DNA from: an uncultured Granulosicoccaceae bacterium
GTDB taxonomy: Bacteria > Pseudomonadota > Gammaproteobacteria > Granulosicoccales > Granulosicoccaceae
Direction: 5' to 3'
DNA length: 64,000 nucleotides
NCBI GenBank assembly: GCA_938041955.1
Contig: CALISD010000042.1
Span: 120,226 to 184,225 of the forward strand
The translations under genes and the position numbers were made by a program. The notes beneath the pieces were generated by a model. That model saw only the letters and a list, made by a program, of their open reading frames with translations. It did not search any database and was not told the DNA's origin. This document shows positions 17,188 to 25,708 of this stretch, in pieces (the stretch's first letter is position 1; every line of letters begins with the position of its first letter).

Positions 17188-18522
17188 CTATTGGCGGGTA
17201 ATTTTTAATTCATGCAATTGCAATCTTGCAGCGCCCCACCAGGTTTCAACGCCCAACTCTATCGCTGCCATACACCAGTCGGTGTTAAGTGCTTTCACAC
17301 CATAGACTGGTTGATTAGCAGCTGACCAATTTACCGTCCAGTCAACGAAGCGTTTCCAGTTGAGTGTCCCTTGTGTGGTTTCGTTTATGGCGGTGAATGC
17401 AATGTAGGAGGCATCTTGTTGTGGCTTTATCCAGACATCCCACAGCCGGTTGTCGATCATGACTCCCGACTCTGCTTTGGTGGAGCCCGGGGTTCTGATA
17501 TCAGGATTGGCGATCCACACCATCATTTCATATTCACGATTATCGACTTCAAAGTTCGGCCCGCCGATGTTGCAGTCTGTGTGAAAGAACGATTCAAATG
17601 CGAGGTTGCGTTCGGCCTCACCGGTTTCGGTATAGCGATAGTCTATCTTAAATTCATCCAGGTCAGCGACGGTCGCGGGCAATCCGAGTTCCTCTGCGCT
17701 ACCTGATACATGAGCACCGAGTTTGCTGCCATACACTACTTGCGGGTAGGATTTTACGGCAAACTCATCGCCGTCAGTTCGGGTTAGCCAGTCATATTCA
17801 AAAACAATGGATGCACTGCCATTGGCCAATCGATCGACGGCCACAGTTTGCTGCCAGGCATCGCTATTGACAGCATTGGCGTTCCAGTCGTTGTTAAGTA
17901 CCAGGAACTGATCGAATTCGATGGTTGGAAATCCTTGTCCCGGGTTGGGTGGTGCGTCAATAGTGTCGAGGCTTGTGTACGGCTGTGCACTTAAAGATCG
18001 TAGTGTGTTGTAGGCGACGTCATCACTGGTTTCTATCCATTGGCCGGCAGCATCAAATGATTGCAGTCGCCATTTTAGGATACTGTCATGTATCTGAATT
18101 GACGGTTTGAACTTACACGCAACTGTAGTGTCCAGGCAGCCTGCCTGTTGTGCGCTGAGCTGCTGTGAAATTCTATCACCGCGATGGTCTTCGATAATCA
18201 ATCGGTAGCTACTCGAGCCTTCAACTGCTGCCCATTGAAATTCAGGATCAGCAAGGTGACCACCAGACGGCAAACGTTGAATTTCATCTGCAGTGGTGAG
18301 GGGGTTGCCATCTGACTCACTGCCATCACCATCATTAGTTCTGGTTCCGGTTCCGGTTCCGGTTCCGGTTCCAGTATTGCTGTCAGTCGGACTTTGTTGC
18401 GATGGAGGAGTTTGCTGATCAGGTTCTGAAGCACTGTCCGAGCTGCCGCCACATGCACTGAGCACGACGATGCCGGACAGAAGTAGTAGGCGATTGCAAG
18501 TTGTGTTGATGAAGGTAAGCAA
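17188..18522 (-). CDS. Secreted lipoprotein with a GH12-like C-terminal domain
   Basis: 444 residues. Lipoprotein signal with lipobox LSAC (Cys 24), a Ser/Gln/Thr linker with a GT repeat, and a small beta domain (about 78-165). The last 250 residues recall glycoside hydrolase family 12 endoglucanases: YEMMVWIANP resembles the GH12 nucleophile segment, and ELGVETWWGAARLQLHELKI resembles the acid/base Glu segment near the C-terminus. The match is by pattern only. If right, it is a cell-bound beta-glucanase or xyloglucanase, sensible beside the DUF5060 exoprotein on the same strand. It could also be a non-catalytic lectin-like fold. Confidence 0.6.
   Translation of the reverse strand: MLTFINTTCNRLLLLSGIVVLSACGGSSDSASEPDQQTPPSQQSPTDSNTGTGTGTGTGTRTNDGDGSESDGNPLTTADEIQRLPSGGHLADPEFQWAAVEGSSSYRLIIEDHRGDRISQQLSAQQAGCLDTTVACKFKPSIQIHDSILKWRLQSFDAAGQWIETSDDVAYNTLRSLSAQPYTSLDTIDAPPNPGQGFPTIEFDQFLVLNNDWNANAVNSDAWQQTVAVDRLANGSASIVFEYDWLTRTDGDEFAVKSYPQVVYGSKLGAHVSGSAEELGLPATVADLDEFKIDYRYTETGEAERNLAFESFFHTDCNIGGPNFEVDNREYEMMVWIANPDIRTPGSTKAESGVMIDNRLWDVWIKPQQDASYIAFTAINETTQGTLNWKRFVDWTVNWSAANQPVYGVKALNTDWCMAAIELGVETWWGAARLQLHELKITRQ
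18343..18372. repeat. Five tandem GGTTCC hexamers inside the lipoprotein gene
   Basis: Five exact 6-bp units encode the Gly-Thr linker of the lipoprotein on the minus strand. Copy changes would keep frame and only alter linker length. Confidence 0.85.
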
Positions 18523-18658
18523 TGGTCTGCCCGAGTTATGTCGACAGTTAACTATAAACGAAAAAACGGGGACCGAAGCGGCCGTCTATTTATTATTATG
18601 CGACGATTCCTGGTGTTGCTGAGCTTACACTGTTTATAACTTCAGGTGGCTGGTAGCG

Positions 18659-20821
18659 TTATATCCGCCCACGCATAGGGTTTGCCAGATGACGAGATGT
18701 GATACCCAGTATTAGCAAGCAGAGTAGCAACAGATCAGATGATCCACCGGTGACGATTGTACCATCTACGGCAGTGTCGGCAGTGTCGGCAGTGTCGGCA
18801 GTATCAGTAGTATCAGTGGGTTGTTCAGTATCGGTCTCTGTAGAGCCTAGTGGATCCGTTGTTTCTGTCGGTACTGTTTCTGTTGGCTCCGGTGTCGGGT
18901 CGGTCGTTTCTTCCGTCGTTTCTTCCGTCGTTTCTTCTGTCGACTCGGTTGTCGGGCCGGCGGGATCGGTAGTCGGTTCTTGAGTCTCGGGGTTTACCGC
19001 GGGAGTAGTCGTGTCGCCAATATTGGTGTCCAGGATCACAACCCAATCCTGTCCGGGTGTATTTGGCGCTGTGCCCAGAGTGATTGGAGTGCCGGATTGT
19101 ATTTCCGCCGTGCCTTCAAAGTTGCCGCTGCGGGGATTAAACCACCGCTGTCGATAGGTACCGTCAGTGACTTGCAATGTTCCACTTTGGTTTCCGTCGG
19201 GTAAAAACACAGCGTAGGTGTCAGATGTTTTTGCGAATACTTGTGCAGCACCTTGCGAACTGTGTAGTTCATCGGCTGGCACCATCTCCCAGAACGGTAG
19301 TTCCTTCTGCATCATTTCCCGTGCATAGCGCATGTATCGATACATGGGCTCGCGAGTTCGAAAATCTTCGGTGCGCATATCTCCGCCTAAGGGCAGGGCG
19401 TGGTAGCCGAAGTACCATTCTATGTTTCCACCACTGAAGTAAACCGGATACAAAACAGAGCGTCGGAGTGAGTCTGCATTGTCACTGGTTAGGCCAGTGA
19501 GGGCAGGCCCCACTTCATCCATGTCGATCACCCAGGGACGACCTGCCTGTGAAGATTTTTGCCTCCATGTTTCAACAAAGCGGTTTGCGTTTGATGGTGA
19601 AAATTGTATTGAAGATGCCTCAAAAGAAGGGTCGGCCAGTAGAGCATCATATTGCTCTTCAGGTCTGTTGTGGTAAGCATGTACGGCAATAGGATGCTCC
19701 GCCCAGTCAATGCTGCGAATGTATTTGGCGAACAATTTATGTTTTTCTGCACCAAAGCGACTCTCTTCACTAAGGTTCCATTTAATCGCCAGCAGATATG
19801 AAAATCGTGCAACCATCTCGCGATAAAATAACTTTCGTTCTATATCCAGCTCGCCGCCGTCCAACCACTCAGAGTTACCCGCTTCGGTTTCTGCAAGTAC
19901 GATATGAGCTGCAACGCCTTTGTTCTGCATGTGGTTCAATACAGTGTTCCACTGGTGCAGTTTTGATATGTCGTAATGGGTGTTTTCGTAGTAAGTGCCA
20001 TTGGCGCCAATAAAGGGAAAGGTGTCGCGCCCGTCACCGCCGAGATTCATAGGCAAAAAGTAGATGGAGTTGACACCTTCCTCGGCGAGGTAATTTACTG
20101 CGCCTATGATGCCTTTTGCAGCGTTGCTATTTTCACTATTAGTGAAAAGTGGATCACCAGATTGCCAATCGTCAACGTGAGTGGTGTATTGGTGTACGCC
20201 ATTCGGTAACATACCGGTGTTAGCACCGCCAGGTTGATCGCGAGTATTATCAAAACCGGCATAGGCAAAGAAGTTCTCAGGACTGTCAATGCCACCTTTG
20301 ATCCAGTACGGCCCATCGGCAAATTTAAGATAGTGTTGATTAACGTACTCAAGTCGACCGTGTTTCAGAAACCCTGCATCGGCTTCGGTTTGTGCGGTAA
20401 CCGTAAATGTTCCACTGGTCCCGTCTATTGGCAGAGTAGTGCCAGTAGTGCCGGCGATTTCAGCAACACTGATATTTTTACCGCTGCGAAAGGATATCTG
20501 GTAACGCCATTCGCCTGTTTCGCTTGGTGAAAACCGGGCGCGCCAAATATCACCGATACCCCCCCCTTCGCCGTCACCGGCAAAAAAACCAGGTACGGTA
20601 AATTCACGTTGACTGGGGCTGGTAAAGATTACGTCAAAGCGAAAGTCCAGAAATGGATTGGGTTGGCTTAGACGCTCACCCATAGAGTTGGTCGCGCCAG
20701 ATACATCGAGCGTAAGCGGATGCCACTTATTAAGCGTTCCGTTGATAAAGACTTCGGCGTTTGCAATTGTGGCCGCAAAGCAAGAGCTTGTAGCTAGAAC
20801 GAGGGCAAGTAGTCTCAGCAT
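18659..20821 (-). CDS. Secreted DUF5060 glycosidase-like protein with C-terminal anchoring tail
   Basis: 720 residues. Signal peptide (1-22), then a DUF5060-type beta domain (about 23-145: NGTLNKWHPLTLDV, NPFLDFRFDV, VPGFFAGDGEG). A TIM-barrel-like central domain (about 150-510, with YWIKGGIDSPENFFAYAGFD) follows, then a domain like the putative collagen-binding module that follows such barrels (YAVFLPDGNQSGTLQV, WFNPRSG). A Thr/Glu/Pro-rich linker of about 90 residues built of short repeats leads to GGSSDLLLLCLLILG and a basic end. That tail resembles a GlyGly-CTERM sorting signal cleaved by rhombosortase (inference). Probably a polysaccharide-degrading surface enzyme; catalytic residues were not identified. 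Confidence 0.78.
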   Translation of the reverse strand: MLRLLALVLATSSCFAATIANAEVFINGTLNKWHPLTLDVSGATNSMGERLSQPNPFLDFRFDVIFTSPSQREFTVPGFFAGDGEGGGIGDIWRARFSPSETGEWRYQISFRSGKNISVAEIAGTTGTTLPIDGTSGTFTVTAQTEADAGFLKHGRLEYVNQHYLKFADGPYWIKGGIDSPENFFAYAGFDNTRDQPGGANTGMLPNGVHQYTTHVDDWQSGDPLFTNSENSNAAKGIIGAVNYLAEEGVNSIYFLPMNLGGDGRDTFPFIGANGTYYENTHYDISKLHQWNTVLNHMQNKGVAAHIVLAETEAGNSEWLDGGELDIERKLFYREMVARFSYLLAIKWNLSEESRFGAEKHKLFAKYIRSIDWAEHPIAVHAYHNRPEEQYDALLADPSFEASSIQFSPSNANRFVETWRQKSSQAGRPWVIDMDEVGPALTGLTSDNADSLRRSVLYPVYFSGGNIEWYFGYHALPLGGDMRTEDFRTREPMYRYMRYAREMMQKELPFWEMVPADELHSSQGAAQVFAKTSDTYAVFLPDGNQSGTLQVTDGTYRQRWFNPRSGNFEGTAEIQSGTPITLGTAPNTPGQDWVVILDTNIGDTTTPAVNPETQEPTTDPAGPTTESTEETTEETTEETTDPTPEPTETVPTETTDPLGSTETDTEQPTDTTDTADTADTADTAVDGTIVTGGSSDLLLLCLLILGITSRHLANPMRGRI
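18771..18938. repeat. Short in-frame tandem repeats in the DUF5060 linker
   Basis: Two arrays: five 9-bp units (GCAGTGTCG type, 18771-18815) encoding the Asp-Thr-Ala repeats, and three 12-bp units (GTCGTTTCTTCC type, 18903-18938) encoding Glu-Glu-Thr-Thr repeats. Both period lengths are multiples of three, so changes in copy number alter only linker length. Confidence 0.8.
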
Positions 20822-21009
20822 AGTGATCAGGCGCGTGTGTTTTGCTTCAACACTGCGCTAACCGTGCCAAATTACCGACATGTTCAGAGCCGACCGTTAC
20901 TGTTTGCTTATATGGTGGTTTGCATCGAAGTATTTATGGTCGAATCCCGCGTTGATCCGGCGATTCGCTATGCTATCGTGCTGTTCACATCGTCTCGGAT
21001 TCGTGTCAC

Positions 21010-21852
21010 TTGAGTACTTCCCTCATTCTTCTCGTATTGCTGGCTGCCGTCATGCATGCGAGCTGGAACGCACTGGTTAAATCTGGCGGAGCCCCGGAGT
21101 TTGCCATCGCCGCGTACCGTGGTGGTGGAATGCTCTGTGTTGTTGCCCTGCCTTTCATTCCTTTACCGGCTCCGCAGAGTTGGTGGTTTATTTTCGCCTC
21201 TGTTGTGGTGCACAACCTCTATTATTTTACTTTGGCGAGGGCATATCGCAGCGGCGATTTGTCCCAGGTCTATCCATTGTTCAGAGGTCTGGCGCCGGTT
21301 TTAGTGGCGGCAGGTGCGTGGATATTTATTGGAGAGAAATTATCCACGGGGGGTATGGTCGGCATCGCACTAATCAGTATGGGCTTGATGAGTCTGGCGT
21401 TGTTTGGCAAGCGCCGCGGACAAGTCACTACACAGGCACTTGGATGGGGTGTGATCACTTCTGTGTTTATAGCGATGTATACGGTGATAGATGGCTTTGG
21501 TGTGCGGCAATCAGGCAATGTGCTTTCTTACATACTCTGGCTATTCACTTTTGAAGCACTGCCGATTGTTGTGTGGCTGCTACTTACCCAAAGACGTGAA
21601 TGGTTTGCCTATCTCAGAGACTCCTCAGGTACTATCGCTGTAGGCGTAGTGATCTCCGGTGCAGCGTATGGACTGGTGATTTATGCAATGAGCTTTGGGG
21701 CTATTGCAGTGGTCTCCTCGCTGCGAGAGACAAGCGTAATATTTGCAGCATTGATTGGAGCCTTGTTCCTAAAAGAACCATTCGGTAAACAACGAGTGCT
21801 GGCTGCCTGTTTGGTGGCGGTAGGTATCGTGTTACTAAAAGCCATCGCCTAA
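21010..21852 (+). CDS. DMT superfamily permease (EamA family)
   Basis: 280 residues with about ten hydrophobic helices in two homologous halves. The first half begins LLVLLAAVMHASWNALVKSG, an EamA-type start, and has the conserved LARAYRSGDLSQVYPLFRG and LAPVLVAAGAWIFIGEKL. The second half ends SLRETSVIFAALIGALFLKE. EamA proteins export or import small metabolites, amino acids or nucleotides; substrate unknown. The start is a TTG at 21010 because no in-frame ATG or GTG precedes the conserved first helix. It is divergent from the DUF5060 gene and followed by a 475-base gap. Confidence 0.85.
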   Translation: MSTSLILLVLLAAVMHASWNALVKSGGAPEFAIAAYRGGGMLCVVALPFIPLPAPQSWWFIFASVVVHNLYYFTLARAYRSGDLSQVYPLFRGLAPVLVAAGAWIFIGEKLSTGGMVGIALISMGLMSLALFGKRRGQVTTQALGWGVITSVFIAMYTVIDGFGVRQSGNVLSYILWLFTFEALPIVVWLLLTQRREWFAYLRDSSGTIAVGVVISGAAYGLVIYAMSFGAIAVVSSLRETSVIFAALIGALFLKEPFGKQRVLAACLVAVGIVLLKAIA

Positions 21853-22272
21853 CCTGCTCGAATGACCCATGCGGAGAGTGCGAATGCGAGCTGGATATCA
21901 TTGACTCACGCTGATGGGTTTCCTGACATGCAGCCATGGAGTCTTAACATTCGTATGTCCGGTTCAAGTGCAAGTCAACCACACGAGGCGAGTTACCCGT
22001 GCGTTTGATTTGTCTTTTGAAATCACCCGGAGTCGGGTCAAAGCGTCGGGGATGGACGTGAACGCTGCGCACATGGATGTGCATTTAGCAAGACCCGGCG
22101 GAGGACGATTTTAAAAAATGCTGCAGGCACCCGCAGGGCAAAAACTTCGCGAAAAATATTTTTGGTTGCTTTTCATCTGAAAAGTGACTGTAGAACTACT
22201 GACTGGTTTCGAAACCTGCCATGGATGGCGAACCACTCAAGTAAAGCCACACGCTAAATCGCTAACGACCTC
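21853..22272. other. Non-coding gap
   Basis: About 420 bases between convergent genes. I see no convincing coding frame, RNA gene or repeat here, apart from the terminator that follows at 22273. Confidence 0.5.
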
Positions 22273-22300
22273 AAAAAAAAGGCCCGCATAAATGCGGGCC
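22273..22300 (-). terminator. Rho-independent terminator of the repeat lipoprotein gene
   Basis: GGCCCGCAT (22281-22289) and ATGCGGGCC (22292-22300) form a nine-pair stem. On the minus strand it is followed by a run of eight T (complement of 22273-22280). Located 27 bases after the stop codon at 22328. Confidence 0.92.
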
Positions 22301-22327
22301 TCCGTACTACATTGCGCTAGCTAAGTG

Positions 22328-23428
22328 TTATCGAACACCAAGAGCACGAATCGTATCGATAGTCAGATAGCGATCAACAGGAAGGCCTTTTGCACGCTGG
22401 AAGGCATTAACTGCAGACATGGTTTCTGCGCCAATGTTTCCGTCAACAGGGCCCGGGTTAAAACCAGCTGATTGAAGTGCACGCTGGATTTCTGTGATCT
22501 TGCCGCTGGTCATGTTGGTTTCGCAAAGAATTTCACGCCACTCAACCTTAGACTCACTAACCAGCTCTTGGCGAGTGATATCCTTGTAGCGCGCAGGTAT
22601 TTCGACACGACGCTGACTAGGAGGAGTTGCTTCTTCTGTTACCTGGATGGTCTTGTATTTAGCTGGAATGGTTACTGTGCGAGTAGATGCAGCAGTAGCG
22701 ACTACTTGCTTAGTGACCGTTTTGTACTCAGCAGGAATTGCAACAGAACGAGTGGTTGCAGGTGTCTTCAAAACACGCTTAGAGATGTTCTTGTAAGTCG
22801 CAGGGATTTCAACCAGACACATGATGTCACCGGTGTCGTTATCAACACGTTGGATTGGGCCAGTGCCTTTTTTCCACTCTTTGCGAGCTGGAGTTTCAAG
22901 TACACGTGTAGTCACAGTTTCATAGGTCGCTGGAACTTGCATAATCTTCTGAGTCGCAGGGCGTACCATTACTCTTTCAGTAACAGTTTTGTAAGTAGCA
23001 GGAACCACTTGAAGCTTCTCTGTTGCTTCTGAAACCAGTACACGCTTGCTTGCGTTTTTGAAGCTTGCTGGAATCACTTCGATTCGCTGACCTGCTTCTT
23101 CAACCATCTGCTTTTCTGAAACAGTGCGGTATTTTGCCGGTGTGAAGATTTTAGTGAAGCACTGGCCCGGCTTTGCGTTTGGTGGAGTGAGTCCCGCCGT
23201 TGCAGAGGAAGCCATTGATGACGTAGATGAAGCAGGCATGATGCGAAGATTTGCTTCTCTTTGATCAAGCAGGCGCTCACGAGCGTCAAGAGCGGCCACC
23301 GCTGTGGATGAATCTGATGTGATCAGATCGCTGTCACGTACGCTTGATCCTGTTGAGCAGGCGCTGAGCGCAGATAAAATCACCGCGCATGAAGCGACAG
23401 TGCAAAACTTAGATGATAAATGCTGCAT
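22328..23428 (-). CDS. Lipoprotein with eight 23-residue repeats and a C-terminal peptidoglycan-binding domain
   Basis: 366 residues from ATG 23426-23428, chosen because GGAG lies 6 bases upstream and the lipoprotein signal (lipobox LSAC) follows. A farther start would add 18 residues. After a short linker come about eight units of the type PATYKTVTERVMVRPATQKI, each opening with PA and an aromatic-Lys pair. One unit is enlarged by a loop with a Cys (RVDNDTGDIMCLVEI). The last 60 residues, IQRALQSAGFNPGPVDGNIG onward, are a PG_binding_1 domain. It is likely an outer-membrane or periplasmic lipoprotein touching the cell wall; function unknown. Monocistronic with its own terminator. Confidence 0.88.
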   Translation of the reverse strand: MQHLSSKFCTVASCAVILSALSACSTGSSVRDSDLITSDSSTAVAALDARERLLDQREANLRIMPASSTSSMASSATAGLTPPNAKPGQCFTKIFTPAKYRTVSEKQMVEEAGQRIEVIPASFKNASKRVLVSEATEKLQVVPATYKTVTERVMVRPATQKIMQVPATYETVTTRVLETPARKEWKKGTGPIQRVDNDTGDIMCLVEIPATYKNISKRVLKTPATTRSVAIPAEYKTVTKQVVATAASTRTVTIPAKYKTIQVTEEATPPSQRRVEIPARYKDITRQELVSESKVEWREILCETNMTSGKITEIQRALQSAGFNPGPVDGNIGAETMSAVNAFQRAKGLPVDRYLTIDTIRALGVR

Positions 23429-23779
23429 TGATTTCTCCGAGGTATTTAGCACTGGTGTTTTATGTGGCGCGAGGCGTTGCATAGGGGGACCAGTTTTATG
23501 TGAAATGACGTACGGCCAAATCTGACAGAAAAGTTGATTAGTCAGTAAAGGCTATTGTGCCGTTATCAGTCGGTTTAACGGCAGCCGTGAGGTAACTTGC
23601 ACCTTCGGGCTTCATTCTTTTTGCAATTATTCATGTGGATTCATTGGACGATTCGCTTAAGTGATTGCGAACGCTGAAAATTTTCAGCCCTGTGTGAATT
23701 GTGAACAATTATTCGGTGACAAATGTTCGTTCATGGTTTAGCGTCAGTCAGGTAAAAACGTATAAACAGGGGATATAGG
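23429..23779. other. Intergenic region between divergent genes, with a 7-bp hairpin
   Basis: About 350 bases that must hold promoters for the repeat lipoprotein (minus) and the Lin0512 pair (plus). GCCGTTA (23559-23565) and TAACGGC (23576-23582) form a perfect stem with a ten-base loop. No gene is seen. Confidence 0.45.
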
Positions 23780-24136
23780 TTGGCTAGAAAAAGGCTTGTT
23801 GTAGAAATGGGTATGGGGGTAGATCTACGTGGTGGAGATTATACAAAAGCCGCGGTGCGGGCGTTGCGTGATGCCTTGTGGCATAACTCGCTAACGGTGG
23901 TGCCGGCACTTGGTTATTCAATCGATGATATGCAAGTAGATATTGAAATTGGTGTTGCCGAACCGGATCAGGTAGATAGAACCAAAGTGGCTGAGGTACT
24001 TCCGTATGGCAGAGCCAATGTTTCGGTTGTAAAAGGGGGTCTGGATATCCGTGAGGATGACCGGCATACCATAGTGGCTAATGCCGCTGCGGTGGTGTAC
24101 CTGGATATTGAAGCTGCCTCTTCAGGGAGCGCATAA
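23780..24136 (+). CDS. Lin0512 family protein, first of a tandem pair
   Basis: 118 residues beginning RKRLVVEMGMGVDLRGGDYT, with KAAVRALRDALWHNSL and the Gly-rich centre. The pattern fits the conserved hypothetical Lin0512 family, small proteins of unknown function that form a compact alpha/beta fold. The start is a TTG at 23780, preceded by AGGGGAT as ribosome-binding site. It shares the family core with the next gene (GDYTKAA and EDYTKAA; PYGRANV and PHGQVTV), so the two arose by duplication. One base separates its stop from the next start, so they are one operon and may form a heteromer (inference). Confidence 0.82.
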   Translation: MARKRLVVEMGMGVDLRGGDYTKAAVRALRDALWHNSLTVVPALGYSIDDMQVDIEIGVAEPDQVDRTKVAEVLPYGRANVSVVKGGLDIREDDRHTIVANAAAVVYLDIEAASSGSA

Positions 24137-24137
24137 C

Positions 24138-24497
24138 ATGACGGTAAAACGAATCATACTTGAAATGGGTACCGGCAATGATCTGTACGGGGAAGACTAT
24201 ACCAAAGCTGCTAAGCGTGCAGTTCATGATGCTTTGCACCACAGTTCAATTACATTATTCCGGTCACTCGATATTGATCGTGAGAAGATGATTGTGAAGG
24301 TTAGTGTGGGAGTGCAAAAACCGGAGTTGGTGGATTGCGAAGCGGTGGCTGCAGAATTACCACATGGCCAAGTCACTGTACAAACTGAAGTGGGTGGACT
24401 CAATTTGGTCGACAGTGAGAACGGCACTGTGTCTGTTATTGCGACGGTGGGTATATCCGCCTACCTTGATCTTCCGGATGGAAAATTTTCGATGTAA
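24138..24497 (+). CDS. Lin0512 family protein, second of a tandem pair
   Basis: 119 residues from ATG 24138, starting MTVKRIILEMGTGNDLYGED. The longer frame from 24081 would overlap the previous gene and adds no family residues. Same fold pattern as its neighbour, with the conserved Gly-x-Gly-x-Asp-Leu and the AAKRAVHDALHHSSIT helix. Function unknown. A short gap follows, then the convergent thioredoxin gene. Confidence 0.85.
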   Translation: MTVKRIILEMGTGNDLYGEDYTKAAKRAVHDALHHSSITLFRSLDIDREKMIVKVSVGVQKPELVDCEAVAAELPHGQVTVQTEVGGLNLVDSENGTVSVIATVGISAYLDLPDGKFSM

Positions 24498-24681
24498 GCA
24501 GAATCTTTAAGCTTCGTTGGGTGGTTGTTGTAACGAAGTGCAGTCATTCTGATCTGACTGCACGACTCTGTTGACGATATTAATAGAGATTGCTTATATG
24601 CGTTCGCTACATGAACGTACTACGTTAGAAGTGATCATCTTGTTGTTCGGCCTGTATGACTACCTTGGTTCAAACGGCACA

Positions 24682-25560
24682 CTAGTGAAGGTAGGTGAAC
24701 ATCTTGCGGCGGTAAGTGCCGACGGCGGGATCATCACCCAACATTTCAAAGATGGACAGCAATGTTTTACGAGCGCCGTCATCACCAAATTCCCTGTCTC
24801 GTTGCATGAGCTCCAACAAGGTGGTGACTGCGGTATCGGTATCACCTTGTAAGGCCTGCTTGATGCCGAGCTTGTAGGCCGCTTCGCTGTTGCTGCCGTC
24901 TTGCTGCAGTGCCGCCATTAGACTCGCGGCATCAGTGCTGCTGTCATCCGCATCTGACAGGGTCAACATACCGCGTAGCTTTCCGGCCTCGGTCTTTTTG
25001 GCGTCTTCTTCTGTGAGAATGGAAAGGCATTGGCGCGCGTCATCATATTGCCCTGTTGCGACGCACAGCTGACCCAGTGCAATGGCAATATCACCATTGG
25101 CTGGATCCTCAGCTTGCGCAGCTCGCAACACGGCCATTGCCTGGTCTGTGTCGCCGCTGGCTTGCAATTGTTTGGCAACATCGAGTGGGCTTGCGGGTTC
25201 GTCTTCAGCAACAGGTGCCGCAGGTAAGTGTTTGTCCAGGAAGGCGCGGACCTCAGATTCTGGCAGTGCCCCGGCAAATTCGTCTACGACCGCGCCCTGG
25301 CTGATCAGCTTCACGGTTGGCAAACTCCGGATGCCGAGCTGGGCGGCAATCTCCTGTTCTGCCTCTGTGTCTATTTTGGCGAGTATGAAAGCGCCTTGAT
25401 ATTCGTCGGCGAGTTTCGCCAGAATCGGCATCAGGGTTTTGCAAGGCTGGCACCAATCAGCCCAGAAATCGACCAGTACCGGGGTTTCCATTGATCCGTG
25501 CAGGATCACGCTTTCAAAATTTTCTTTTGTTACTTCAACAATATACGGAGATTCAGCCAT
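24682..25560 (-). CDS. cnoX: Thioredoxin-TPR co-chaperone (CnoX/YbbN type)
   Basis: 292 residues: an N-terminal thioredoxin domain (about 1-112) with WADWCQPCKTL as active site and LPTVKLISQG with the cis-Pro, then a TPR-like helical half (about 125-290: DVAKQLQASGDTDQAMAVLR, LGQLCVATGQYDDARQCL, YKLGIKQALQGDTD). Family knowledge: CnoX protects substrates from oxidation and hands them to GroEL. E. coli YbbN has lost the first active-site Cys, while this protein keeps a full CxxC and may be redox active. It lies divergent from parE with about 150 bases between. Confidence 0.9.
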   Translation of the reverse strand: MAESPYIVEVTKENFESVILHGSMETPVLVDFWADWCQPCKTLMPILAKLADEYQGAFILAKIDTEAEQEIAAQLGIRSLPTVKLISQGAVVDEFAGALPESEVRAFLDKHLPAAPVAEDEPASPLDVAKQLQASGDTDQAMAVLRAAQAEDPANGDIAIALGQLCVATGQYDDARQCLSILTEEDAKKTEAGKLRGMLTLSDADDSSTDAASLMAALQQDGSNSEAAYKLGIKQALQGDTDTAVTTLLELMQRDREFGDDGARKTLLSIFEMLGDDPAVGTYRRKMFTYLH

Positions 25561-25708
25561 GAGGATAGATGCCTAGTTAGATAAGGGTATTGTGAGGGAG
25601 TCGTGGCTATTATCAAGTTGCAATTGCTGTATCGCGATTCTTCCCTGACTGGCGACCGTGCATCGGGTACCATTCTGGCCGCTCCCCGTTAACAGAAAAC
25701 ACATATCC

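Noticed and set aside
24571..24852. 93-residue plus-strand open frame overlapping the end of cnoX
   Set aside because: More than half lies antisense to the TPR part of the thioredoxin protein, and no product is recognisable.
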